DNA of 64,000 nucleotides, taken from positions 124,001-188,000 of the forward strand of contig CASFDA010000013.1 in NCBI GenBank assembly GCA_949293335.1, written 5' to 3'. Below, piece after piece: positions 41,220-48,984 of the stretch. The notes below the pieces were generated by a model. That model was given only the letters and a program-made list of their open reading frames with translations. It searched no databases and was not told the origin of the DNA. This DNA is from an uncultured Spirochaetales bacterium (lineage in GTDB: Bacteria; Spirochaetota; Spirochaetia; Sphaerochaetales; Sphaerochaetaceae). How positions within the stretch are numbered: the first letter of the stretch is position 1; each line of letters begins with the position of its first letter. Both the position numbers and the translations under genes were made by a program.

Positions 41220-41534
41220 TTATGCCTTGCCTATGGCGATTATCAAAGCCCCAGTAAAATCTTTGTGAGCTGTAAACACACAATATGATTTGGACATGGC
41301 AATACCTGAATGTTGTGTTGCTTTTGTTCCGTCATACAGATACCCATAGAAATAATTGTCTCGTGTAACCGTTGGGTTTATGATCGTCACATCACAATAA
41401 TACGGAGTAGTGCTAAATGAAACTGGAAACGTGCAAGTCGTCGGATCATAATCACCTCCGTTCCAGTTCCCAACATTCGTCATCTTTTTCCATTGCAGTA
41501 GCAAGTTCCCTGGCAAAGTTATGTAACCGCTACT
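41220..41534 (-). pseudogene. silent, inverted tail-tip cassette 5
   Basis: On the minus strand the frame reads SSGYITLPGNLLLQWKKMTN to ALIIAIGKA-stop, 104 residues. The ATG at 41543 in the recombinase's last codons is in frame (MVGSSGY) but has no ribosome site. This inverted cassette lets inversion exchange tips. Confidence 0.75.
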
Positions 41535-41536
41535 AC

Positions 41537-42361
41537 CTACCATGTTACGATCTTGTCCAAGGCCTGCTGCTGTTCTTCCTGGCTTCGTCTCGTGTAGATG
41601 CGGGTCGTCTCTATCGATGCATGCCCCAATAGATCCGCAAGGACTGTAATGTCAGCGCCCTTGCTTCGCATGAAGTTCTTGCCGAAGAGATGCCTGAAGG
41701 CGTGTGGGTGCATTACCTCCCTGGGAATACAGAACTCCTTTGCGAACTTCTTCAGCCTTGCCTCCACAGTCCCGATCGAGTATGGCTTGTCTTTCGTCCT
41801 TCCGAATACAAATCCATCATCCTGTCTGATTTCCTCAAGATAGGCGGAGATCTCCCTGCCAAGCCTTGTCGGTATGAGTATCGTCCTGTAGACTGCTCCT
41901 TTCGCCAGCACTGGAACCTTGTTTTCCCCAATGTGCTCAGCTCGTACCTGCAGTACTTCCGATACTCTTGCACCCGTCATGGCCATGAACTTGATCAACA
42001 ACATCCACTTCCGATAGAGAAGGTCATCCTCGGCTTTCATTGCCAACCCCTTCATCAGCCTGTGGTAATCGGAGAGCGATATTACTTTCTCAAGATGATG
42101 CACTCTTGGAAGCTTCACGTTCTTGAGCCTGTATGTCTCTTTGGAGAATGCAAGGTATGCGTTGATGCCGTTGATCCGTATGGCGATCGTCTTTGGCTTG
42201 TACGTTGCGGCCATCTGATCCTTCCACTTGAGAAGGTTGGCTTCCGAGAGTGTCGGGTATGCATCGACATAGAGTTTAGCAGACTGTACGTAGCTTTTGA
42301 TGGTGTTCCGGCTCAGTCCCTTTGACTGCAGCCATCGTGCGAATGATCTGAGTGATTTCAC
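41537..42361 (-). CDS. tyrosine recombinase of the tail-tip shufflon
   Basis: 274 residues from GTG 42361, set by GCAGGAGGCGCAACAA. A SAM-like N-terminal domain precedes the catalytic domain with Arg (TGARVSEVLQ), His-x-x-Arg (HAFRHLFG), His (LLGHASIETT) and the nucleophile Tyr (RIYTRR). The layout is XerC/D-like, without an arm-binding domain, unlike the prophage integrase. The stop codon TAG abuts the fifth recombination site. Rci of plasmid shufflons is a functional parallel; that this enzyme acts on these sites is inference from position. Confidence 0.85.
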   Translation of the reverse strand: MKSLRSFARWLQSKGLSRNTIKSYVQSAKLYVDAYPTLSEANLLKWKDQMAATYKPKTIAIRINGINAYLAFSKETYRLKNVKLPRVHHLEKVISLSDYHRLMKGLAMKAEDDLLYRKWMLLIKFMAMTGARVSEVLQVRAEHIGENKVPVLAKGAVYRTILIPTRLGREISAYLEEIRQDDGFVFGRTKDKPYSIGTVEARLKKFAKEFCIPREVMHPHAFRHLFGKNFMRSKGADITVLADLLGHASIETTRIYTRRSQEEQQQALDKIVTW

Positions 42362-42459
42362 TTGTTGCGCCTCCTGCAATGGTTCGCTTTGTGGCTTACA
42401 GCCTAGAGCCTATCCTGATGTCATGAAAGCCAAGACCGACATTGATACTCCTATGACAC

Positions 42460-42482
42460 AGGGGCGTTTCGCCCCTCTTTTG
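42460..42482 (+). terminator. rho-independent terminator between shufflon and lysis genes
   Basis: AGGGGCG and CGCCCCT pair around TTT, followed by CTTTTG. It would stop rightward tail transcripts that cross the shufflon and the antisense of the recombinase gene. Confidence 0.55.
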
Positions 42483-42536
42483 TCATGTACGTCAGCCGTC
42501 CTTGGCGTGATACGCATAGCGATAGAGGAGGGATAT

Positions 42537-42887
42537 ATGGGTGCACCTGTATTCTCTGTCCTGAAGCTTCTTGCCTCGTACCTTGATCCGATCATGGCCG
42601 TATGGATCGCCGTCATCATGATCGCCGGGTACTGGCTCAAACGCTCCAGGCTTCCGGGGTGGCTTCCTCCGCTTCCCGTCATACTCCTTGCCTTGTATCT
42701 TGCAGTCGGGTTCTTCTTCGGCTGGCTCCAGTACGAGGTCACAGGATGGAAGGGACTAGCGAGGGTGCTTCTCTACGGCATCGGGAACGGACTCGTCTAC
42801 ACGGGGTTTTCGTTCATCGTCTACGACATCGCCCACGGGATATTCAAGAAGGCCAGGGCGAAGAGGCTTCAGAAGGAGGCGGCATGA
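42537..42887 (+). CDS. holin-like membrane protein, 116 residues
   Basis: ATG 42537 follows GAGGAGGGATAT. Three hydrophobic helices are visible (about 20-37, 42-62 and 78-98) and the C-terminus is basic (KKARAKRLQKEAA). Size, position after the tail genes and topology fit a phage holin, which makes the inner-membrane lesion in lysis. The longer open frame upstream covers the terminator and is unlikely. Confidence 0.65.
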   Translation: MGAPVFSVLKLLASYLDPIMAVWIAVIMIAGYWLKRSRLPGWLPPLPVILLALYLAVGFFFGWLQYEVTGWKGLARVLLYGIGNGLVYTGFSFIVYDIAHGIFKKARAKRLQKEAA

Positions 42888-43441
42888 AGATCTGGCAGAA
42901 AAAACTTTTGATCTACGGGATTCCCGGAATACTCTGCTGCATTGTCGCAGCGCTTGTAGCCGGGCTTGTGTTCGATACAGGAGCCATGTATGCGGTTTTC
43001 TGGGGAGTCTTCTTCGGAGGCCTAGGGGTGACCGTTTCAAGGCTTGTCTACCATCTTGTACTCAAGGACTATGCGCCTGAGATGTGGCAGATCGAGATCT
43101 ACATGCTTCTTTCCTGCGGAGGCTGGATCGGGGCCGTTCTTGCAACCTCTTGGGGCTATGTTTCCCTTTGGCTTTGCGTGATGGCGATCGGAATACTCAT
43201 GGCTTTGGGAACACGCTTCTGCAAAGCAGTGGCCGAAGCCAAGGTACGTTCCAGCCTCGAGGTGACGCTTCGTTATCGCTATATCGATGACAAGCTTGGT
43301 GGAACACCTGATCTTGATCATCCGCTCACTGTGATCAAGGACGGACAGCCTTTGACGGTGGAAGAGGCCGAGAAGGCGGGAGAGAAGAAGGCTGCGGAAA
43401 GCGGCCGTGAATACATCAGGAAGATAACGGAGGGAAAATGA
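42884..43441 (+). CDS. multi-span membrane protein of the lysis cassette, 185 residues
   Basis: ATG 42884 overlaps the previous stop (ATGA) after GGAGGCGGC. About four membrane helices lie in residues 8-105. A soluble C-terminal tail follows (RYIDDKLGGTPDLDHP...). It may be a second holin, an antiholin or another envelope protein. No muralytic domain is visible. Confidence 0.55.
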   Translation: MKIWQKKLLIYGIPGILCCIVAALVAGLVFDTGAMYAVFWGVFFGGLGVTVSRLVYHLVLKDYAPEMWQIEIYMLLSCGGWIGAVLATSWGYVSLWLCVMAIGILMALGTRFCKAVAEAKVRSSLEVTLRYRYIDDKLGGTPDLDHPLTVIKDGQPLTVEEAEKAGEKKAAESGREYIRKITEGK

Positions 43442-44013
43442 TGTGCAGAAAGTTCGTGATGTGCTTGTCGGTCTTGTTGCTGGCATCCTCCTTGCTCTGG
43501 GCCTTTCCAGGGCGTGTGACAGGATCGCAGGCGGAAAAGCCTACAGATACCTTGGCTCAGGAAGTCCAGGCAGAAGAGCCGAGGACGGACTCTGGAGGGA
43601 TGCAGAGCGAAGGCTCGACAGAAGCATCGATATCCTTGGAAACGTCAAGGATAGAGGAGAAGGTGACTGAGGGCAGAAGGCTCTCGGCAGAGGATGCAAG
43701 GATCCTCTATGAGGACCTTGTCGCGGTAAGGGCCGACATGGAAGCCCTGAGGGATACATCGAAGGAAAAGGATGAAGTGATAGACAAGCTTGCAAAGGAC
43801 GGCGCCGAGGCCGGCAGCAAGGCGTATGTCATGGTCGACGGCATCCTTGGTTTCGAGAAGATGAAACCTGTGTATGGCGTGGGTCTTACGCTGGGAGCGC
43901 GCATCGGCAACTCGCTGATGGCCGAACTTGGTGCAGATTACATGCTCAAGGATACAACCCGGTTTGACCTTGACAACCTCCAGTTCCGTGCAGGAATCGG
44001 CTGGATGTTCTGA
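43438..44013 (+). CDS. secreted protein with an outer-membrane-type C-terminus, 191 residues
   Basis: An N-terminal signal peptide (to about residue 23, LLLASSLLWA-FPG) is followed by a disordered acidic region and a coiled coil (about 80-125, EDLVAVRADMEALRDTSKEK). The C-terminus has beta-strands ending in Phe (VYGVGLTLGARIG... FRAGIGWMF), as in outer-membrane proteins. It could be the outer-membrane part of a spanin-like system or an unrelated envelope protein. Its first 230 bases overlap a second frame. Confidence 0.6.
   Translation: MMCRKFVMCLSVLLLASSLLWAFPGRVTGSQAEKPTDTLAQEVQAEEPRTDSGGMQSEGSTEASISLETSRIEEKVTEGRRLSAEDARILYEDLVAVRADMEALRDTSKEKDEVIDKLAKDGAEAGSKAYVMVDGILGFEKMKPVYGVGLTLGARIGNSLMAELGADYMLKDTTRFDLDNLQFRAGIGWMF
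43443..43670 (+). CDS. i-spanin-like small membrane protein in an overlapping frame, 75 residues
   Basis: ATG 43443 lies 5 bases after the start of the larger gene, in a different frame. It has a membrane helix (VLVGLVAGILLALGL), a Cys just after it, and a charged helical tail (RDAERRLDRSIDILGNVKDR). Nested frames of a single-span protein and a secreted protein recall Rz/Rz1, but the identity is not secure. Confidence 0.45.
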   Translation: MQKVRDVLVGLVAGILLALGLSRACDRIAGGKAYRYLGSGSPGRRAEDGLWRDAERRLDRSIDILGNVKDRGEGD

Positions 44014-44025
44014 CAACCTCCTTTC

Positions 44026-44062
44026 CCCCCTTGGTCAACCGACTGAGGGGGATTGTTTTTTT
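44026..44062 (+). terminator. late-operon terminator
   Basis: CCCCCTTGGTC and GACTGAGGGGG pair over 11 bases around AACC and are followed by ATTGTTTTTTTT. It ends the rightward phage late transcript just before attR. Confidence 0.8.
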
Positions 44063-44091
44063 TGCCCACAAATTGCCCACATTTTGCCCAC
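44062..44091 (+). repeat. arm-type integrase binding sites, right triplet
   Basis: TTGCCCAC occurs at 44062-44069, 44073-44080 and 44084-44091, each 11 bp apart, in the same orientation and spacing as the left pair at 5261-5279. Confidence 0.65.
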
Positions 44092-44223
44092 ATTGAGAGA
44101 AAAATAATTAAAAATGGATAAAAATAATTAAGAACGATTCGGAAAAATTTATTTCAATAACTCTTTTTATTATAAGTAATAATTAAATATAATTGAGAAC
44201 AATTAAAAACAATAAAAATTTGA

Positions 44224-44240
44224 TCAAGAGTAATCTGGAT
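44224..44240. other. attR: right prophage junction
   Basis: GTAATCTGGAT (44230-44240) repeats the attL core. It forms codons DPDY of the CDF gene's C-terminus, and the phage side supplies the final Ser codon and TGA. The gene is therefore not disrupted by integration. Confidence 0.75.
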
Positions 44241-45342
44241 CGATGTTAAATTGGAAAGAGTAACTAGGAAACTCCTCTTCAAGACGCTTTGTGGCTCTGC
44301 TCCTGAAGAGAGCAATATCTTCAAGATTGAAATCTACAACGACGTCAAAGTGTACTCTCGAGTCCTCCATGTGAACATGGAATGCATGTATGCCTATGAC
44401 TGAAGGAGAAATATCCTTGAGCGTCCTGAGGACTTCTCCTTTCATCGCACGGACTGTGGGATTCAGGTCATTTACCGCGTACATTCCGAACGTGAAATAA
44501 ATTCCGAGTTCTGCAAGGATTTTATTCTGCGCTTCTGTCATCGCATCAAAGATCTCTTCTCCGCTTGCATCTGAAGGTACTTCCACATTGCATGTTCCGA
44601 TAGATCTCATCGGCCCATAGTTATGTATCTGGATATCATAACCACCTTTCAGAGGTGGAAATTCTGAAATGATTGCCCTGATTTTTGCTACGGTTGCTTT
44701 TTCTGGTCGTTCTCCAACTATAGCACTTACAGTCGACAACACTGATGAAATACCTGCATATAGGATGAATATTGAAACAATTAAGCCTGCATATCCGTCG
44801 AAGGAGAATGGAATGAAATAGGAAAGCAGGACGGAAGCAAGCGTGATAGACCCTGAAACTGCATCGACAAGTGCATCTGTCCCACTCAAAGTGAGAGCAT
44901 CGCTGTCAACTTTTTTCCCGCTTGTCTTATTCATCTGCCAGAGGAAAAGCTTTGCAAGTATCGAGAAGAAGATGATAGCCATCATCAGAGGACTTACAGA
45001 GACGGTTTCTGGTGATATTATCTGTCTGATAGATGCCATGAAGAATTCAAATCCTGCATATAGTACGATGAATGCCACGAAAAGGGCAGATATGTATTCT
45101 ACCCGTCCGAAGCCCAGAGGATGGGAATGGGTCGGCTTTCTTTTTGCCAGCTGATAGCCGATTATCGTGACAAAAGATGAGAGAAGGTCACTGATATTGT
45201 TGATTCCATCTGATAAGATTGCCACAGATCCTGAGATCATGCCGATTGCTATTTTTAGGCAACCCATAAGGAGATTGAGTGCAATCGATATGGTTGAATT
45301 TCTTTTTATTATTCTTTCTCTTTCAAGTTTAGCTACTTGCAT
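44224..45342 (-). CDS. cation diffusion facilitator (CDF) efflux protein
   Basis: The 372-residue protein has six membrane helices in residues about 15-215, with metal-site motifs SDGINNISDLLSS (helix 2) and GTDALVDAVSG (helix 5) and a His loop (THSHPLGFGR). Two C-terminal cytoplasmic domains follow. It exports Zn2+, Mn2+, Fe2+ or similar ions. A -10-like TACAAT lies 10 bases before the ATG. Its last codons form the prophage attachment site, and the C-terminus is restored by phage DNA. Confidence 0.9.
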   Translation of the reverse strand: MQVAKLERERIIKRNSTISIALNLLMGCLKIAIGMISGSVAILSDGINNISDLLSSFVTIIGYQLAKRKPTHSHPLGFGRVEYISALFVAFIVLYAGFEFFMASIRQIISPETVSVSPLMMAIIFFSILAKLFLWQMNKTSGKKVDSDALTLSGTDALVDAVSGSITLASVLLSYFIPFSFDGYAGLIVSIFILYAGISSVLSTVSAIVGERPEKATVAKIRAIISEFPPLKGGYDIQIHNYGPMRSIGTCNVEVPSDASGEEIFDAMTEAQNKILAELGIYFTFGMYAVNDLNPTVRAMKGEVLRTLKDISPSVIGIHAFHVHMEDSRVHFDVVVDFNLEDIALFRSRATKRLEEEFPSYSFQFNIDPDYS

Positions 45343-45384
45343 TGCAACGCGGATTGTACCAAATGATTTGAAAAAGTTATAGCT

Positions 45385-46515
45385 TTACTTTATGCGTCTA
45401 GCATCATCTATTACCATCTCAGCTAGGCGTTTTGCATTGTATTCGATGGGGACTGAACGGAAATTATTTTCCATCTGGCAAAGTTTTTCAGGATTGCATG
45501 CCAGATCTTCTATGATATTGATCTGTTTTTCCACATCTCCGGTTGCATTCCATCCTACTTTATATTTTTCAACATATTCTGCTGAGTGTTTTACAATGTA
45601 CACCAGTTCTGTTATCAGAAACGGCCTATGTGCATAAATTGCCTCAAGGATGGTGTTTATTCCAGCCCGGCCGACAATGAGATCGGATGCGTAGAGGTAT
45701 TCATTTACATTTGTTACGAATCCCCTTATTTCCAGTACTGTATTTTCACCCTTTTCAGATATGATCCGCCTGAGGTGTTTTTCCATATTTTTTCTGATGC
45801 CCCCGACAATAACTACCTGGACTGGCAGATCCCTTTTGATTATCTCTTTCAGAAGTGCTAATGAGCCAAGTCCTTCACCACCCAGATTGAGTTCAATAGT
45901 AAATTTTTCCTCATCGAGAGAGAGTTTTCTTCTCGCTTCTTTCTTTTCAAGGCGCGGATAGTCTGCGACAGCGCTTTGAAGCGGGAATGGGGCGAGCATC
46001 ATGCTTTCTTTTTTCTGTCCGAGGGCAACGACCCTTTCAAGCCCTTCTTCAGTTGATATTATGTGTTTTCTCAAAAATGGGCAGATGGATATTTTCGGGG
46101 AAGAAAAAACATCGGTTGAATAGAAATATACAGGTATATCCTCTCCCATGCTATTCAGTAATGTGGAAAGGATTGTTCCTGGGTACGGATGTGTTGCAAA
46201 TATGAAATCTGGGTGAAATTCCTCGATGTTTTTCTTTAGCTTCTTTATCCTGAGTTTTCCAACCCAGTACAGCAAAAGTTTTCTGCTGATTCCCGAGCCG
46301 TCGAGTCTTCTGAAAAGATGTTTTTCTATGAATGGAAACTTTAACATAAGTCGCCAGATGCTTTGGTTCATTTTTTCAGATCTTTCTAGGTCCATGTAGT
46401 CGAAAAAGTCCACGAGATGGCAGTCCACACCTTTCTTGATCATCTGTTCATACACAGCTTTTGCCGGTATGTAATGTCCTTGTCCTGCTTTAATATAAAC
46501 ACAGAGTCCTTTCAT
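45385..46515 (-). CDS. glycolipid glycosyltransferase (MGDG-synthase/MurG-like, GT28)
   Basis: In this 376-residue protein, an N-terminal MGDG-synthase domain (GQGHYIPAKAVYEQM, about residues 11-25, the acceptor-side GHxxxA pattern) is followed by a GT28-type nucleotide-sugar domain. That domain has GGEGLGSL near 210 and the pattern ...VGRAGINTILEAIYAHRP near 290. It adds sugars to diacylglycerol at the membrane. Its start is in a tight AT-rich region without a strong promoter. Confidence 0.82.
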   Translation of the reverse strand: MKGLCVYIKAGQGHYIPAKAVYEQMIKKGVDCHLVDFFDYMDLERSEKMNQSIWRLMLKFPFIEKHLFRRLDGSGISRKLLLYWVGKLRIKKLKKNIEEFHPDFIFATHPYPGTILSTLLNSMGEDIPVYFYSTDVFSSPKISICPFLRKHIISTEEGLERVVALGQKKESMMLAPFPLQSAVADYPRLEKKEARRKLSLDEEKFTIELNLGGEGLGSLALLKEIIKRDLPVQVVIVGGIRKNMEKHLRRIISEKGENTVLEIRGFVTNVNEYLYASDLIVGRAGINTILEAIYAHRPFLITELVYIVKHSAEYVEKYKVGWNATGDVEKQINIIEDLACNPEKLCQMENNFRSVPIEYNAKRLAEMVIDDARRIK

Positions 46516-46856
46516 ATTTCTTGTTCAGAAGTTTAGTGAAAGTACGGAAACTCTGCTATAGCGCAGCATTGTCCATGCATCATTTTTCTTTTTCCAAAAC
46601 ATTTATTCTTTACTTTTGGACATGTTCTCTTCTGGGGATTTGAACATTACAGCAGGAATAGGGGACTAAGCAACAAAGTATTTCCACATGAGCGGCAACC
46701 TGTCAAAATTATCAAAGTAGTGTTTTCTTGCTTGTCTGTCCGATAGAAATGGAAAATCTGACATATACAACTTATGTAGATTCGCCATATTTTCACCGTT
46801 TTTAGTAGTTTTGGCCTTTTCACTATGTTAGAATCTGCTTTCAGGAGGAAATAAGA
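46516..46856. other. intergenic region, 341 bases
   Basis: I see no convincing gene. TAGAAT (about 46830) upstream of AGGAGGAAATAAGA is probably the -10 box for the acidic protein gene to the right. An open frame on the minus strand (46647-46883) lacks a start signal and overlaps that gene's start. Confidence 0.4.
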
Positions 46857-47456
46857 ATGAGCGGAAAGGAAAAGGATTCTCATTTGTTGGATGAAGTGGA
46901 GGAACTTGGACTTGCTCTCGGCGATCTCTATTCATTCGTATCGCTAAAAGCCCCCGAGTTCTTCGATGACGAAGATTTTTTTGACATATTCAAGAGTGCT
47001 CTCACTCATTATGCGGCAGTAAAGAACGTATCGTCTGGAAAGTCGATGCCGAAAGAGAGTGAAGAGGAATATGAAATGGAGTCTGTTTTCTCAGACTATG
47101 GACTCGATGATGTACTTGATTCTTCAGAGTCTCGCATCGCAGAGCTTATTATTGCAGAGCAGGAAGATGTCCTTACATCCCTTGAAGAACTCAGCGACAT
47201 GGAAGATGAAGATGCACTTCCTGAGGTGAGGGAGATCTATGCATCTTATGACTTTGATATGCTCGGCCTCTCTTTCCTTGGTGTTGTCATCGAAGATTAC
47301 CTCACTGGCAGCACGGATCTTGATGAAGTGCTTGAGGTTGTCTCAAGCATACTAGATGATTCTGATGACGAGGATGACGAAGAAGACGAGGAAGAGTTTG
47401 ACGATGAAGACGACGATGATACGAAATTCATCGAAGTTGAAGATGATGAAGAGTAA
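46857..47456 (+). CDS. highly acidic hypothetical protein, 199 residues
   Basis: A mostly helical body (DEVEELGLALGDLYSFVSLK, about 9-140) ends in a C-terminal tail of Asp and Glu (from about residue 168). No family is recognised. It has a strong ribosome site (AGGAGG). A terminator-like hairpin follows the stop codon. Confidence 0.65.
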   Translation: MSGKEKDSHLLDEVEELGLALGDLYSFVSLKAPEFFDDEDFFDIFKSALTHYAAVKNVSSGKSMPKESEEEYEMESVFSDYGLDDVLDSSESRIAELIIAEQEDVLTSLEELSDMEDEDALPEVREIYASYDFDMLGLSFLGVVIEDYLTGSTDLDEVLEVVSSILDDSDDEDDEEDEEEFDDEDDDDTKFIEVEDDEE

Positions 47457-47472
47457 ATAATTTTCTTGATCT

Positions 47473-47502
47473 GATCCGCCTGAGATATGGCGGATCCTTT
47501 TG
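47473..47502 (+). terminator. terminator-like hairpin after the acidic protein gene
   Basis: GATCCGCC (47473-47480) and GGCGGATC (47489-47496) pair around TGAGATAT, followed by CTTTTG. Confidence 0.55.
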
Positions 47503-47518
47503 ATATTTCGGGGTGTGA

Positions 47519-48004
47519 ATGGACGTCAGTGCAATAGTTTTCTGTGGAATTTGCTTTATTCTCCTTATCTTTTTCAACAGGGGAATGCGGGCAAAGAGAA
47601 AAGGGCAGATTGAATATCAGGTGGTTGTTTCCCGTCTTAGCGATCGGATTCGTACGTTCCTTGGTCTTGAAGAAGGGGATGAACTCCATACAACGCCATT
47701 TTTCAGCGATGCTGGTGATCACTACCTCATTGCAAAAATTCGGGACAGGAATGTTATTGTCATAGCATCAGATGATTGGATGGAGTCTTTCCCAATAAAC
47801 GAAAGACGAAAGTGCGAGGAGCAGATTTCCTACGATGCAAGCGGGGAGAAATTCTCTGAAGTCAAAGTTCTTGTTGAAAGCGAATCATTGAAGGAACCAC
47901 TTGTGATATACTTCTCCAGACGAAACCATAAGAAGAAAGGCTTTTTTGGAAAGGCGATCATGGAGAGTGTTTCAGATTTCAAGAAGCTGGTTGGCACTAA
48001 CTGA
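47519..48004 (+). CDS. membrane-anchored hypothetical protein, 161 residues
   Basis: One N-terminal helix (VSAIVFCGICFILLIFF) is followed by a basic linker and a soluble alpha/beta domain (EYQVVVSRLSDRI, then DHYLIAKIRDRNVIV). No ribosome site is obvious. Its stop overlaps the convergent PfkB gene by 8 bases. Function unknown. Confidence 0.6.
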   Translation: MDVSAIVFCGICFILLIFFNRGMRAKRKGQIEYQVVVSRLSDRIRTFLGLEEGDELHTTPFFSDAGDHYLIAKIRDRNVIVIASDDWMESFPINERRKCEEQISYDASGEKFSEVKVLVESESLKEPLVIYFSRRNHKKKGFFGKAIMESVSDFKKLVGTN

Positions 48005-48866
48005 TAGAAAGCATTTCTATTAGTTTCTCAGGATAATCAGGGCATGCGCCTTTTTGGGTGACCACAAAGTCCGCAAGCAATGAGGCTTTTTCCAAAGCCT
48101 CTTCTATGTTTTTCCCTTTTGAAAGAAAGTGCATTATTCCTGCTGATATGCTGTCTCCGGCACCTGTTGTATCTACTACTTTTACTTTATTTGCAGGTTG
48201 ATGAATTTTCTTTCCTTCTGTAAGAGCGGTAGTCCCTTTCTTTCCTTCTGTAAGGATTATTAGATCAATTGAGTATCTTTTCATAAGCGTTTCGAGGGAA
48301 TCTAGTGAAAAGAGAGAAAGTATTGTTTTCTCTTCTTCGTCATTGAGTTTGAGTATATTGGCTTTTTCAAGTCCTGTTTCGATGATGTCTTTAGAGTAAT
48401 ATGAAAGGCGTAGGTTGACGTCAAAGAAGAATAGGCGAGCTTTTATTGACTTGAAAAGAAGCGACAGTGTTTTTCTGGATCTTTCACTTCTTGATGCCAG
48501 CGTACCATAGTAGAAAGCATCGAAATTTGTTTCTTTGAGTGTTCTGAGTTCTTCTTCACTCAGATATATTTCGTCCCAGGCTGCTGGTGTGGTGAATGAG
48601 TACGATGGAATTCCGTCTGTAAGCTTTACAAATGCTTTCCCAGTCTCAAAGCCGTCTATACACTTTACGTATCTTCTTTCAATTAGCAACCGGTCAAGTT
48701 CTCTTTCACTTTCATGGCCGAGCTCGTCATTTCCGATTGCACTTATGAAAACAACCTCAGAACCAAGCTTCACGAGATGAGATGAGACGTTAAGAGGTGC
48801 ACCCCCGATCTTTTTCTCATCGTTATAAACATCATAAAGAATCTCTCCGAAAGTCAGGATACTCAT
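47997..48866 (-). CDS. PfkB-family sugar kinase (fructokinase-like)
   Basis: About 289 residues from ATG 48866 (MSILTFGEILYDVY); the frame is open to 48992 but the family starts here. The first signature is GGAPLNVSSHLVKLG, and the C-terminal signature with the catalytic Asp is DTTGAGDSISAGIM. It phosphorylates a sugar such as fructose with ATP in the cytoplasm. Substrate is uncertain. Confidence 0.87.
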   Translation of the reverse strand: MSILTFGEILYDVYNDEKKIGGAPLNVSSHLVKLGSEVVFISAIGNDELGHESERELDRLLIERRYVKCIDGFETGKAFVKLTDGIPSYSFTTPAAWDEIYLSEEELRTLKETNFDAFYYGTLASRSERSRKTLSLLFKSIKARLFFFDVNLRLSYYSKDIIETGLEKANILKLNDEEEKTILSLFSLDSLETLMKRYSIDLIILTEGKKGTTALTEGKKIHQPANKVKVVDTTGAGDSISAGIMHFLSKGKNIEEALEKASLLADFVVTQKGACPDYPEKLIEMLSIS

Positions 48867-48984
48867 ATATTTGTGATGATATTCCACATTCCTTCTATAT
48901 AAAAGCATATAATGTGTCCTTGACCTGAGAAGGGGTGATGGGATATATTCAACGGGTAGCCAATAATTCATTAAGGAGATAACA

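Larger units (their letters stand above)
39332..41535. repeat. shufflon: five copies of recombination site TAGTAGCGGTTA
   Basis: Copies lie at 39332-39343, 40091-40102, 40659-40670 and 40957-40968 on the plus strand and at 41524-41535 on the minus strand. Each encodes SSGY at the start of a tail-tip cassette. Copies 1 and 4 are identical for about 31 bases, including TACACATACCTGCCTAACGG. The inverted fifth copy makes inversion with any of the others possible; the rest are direct repeats. Confidence 0.8.

Noticed and set aside
39332-41535. Diversity-generating retroelement at the fibre tip
   Set aside because: No reverse transcriptase gene, no template repeat with adenine-specific changes; the recombination sites and tyrosine recombinase explain the repeats.
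39332-41535. CRISPR array
   Set aside because: Repeats are only 12 bp, irregularly spaced by 290-760 bases and translated as SSGY; no cas genes are present.
47297-47722. Serine-rich frame on the minus strand
   Set aside because: Antisense of the Asp/Glu-rich tail of the acidic protein; it also crosses a terminator.
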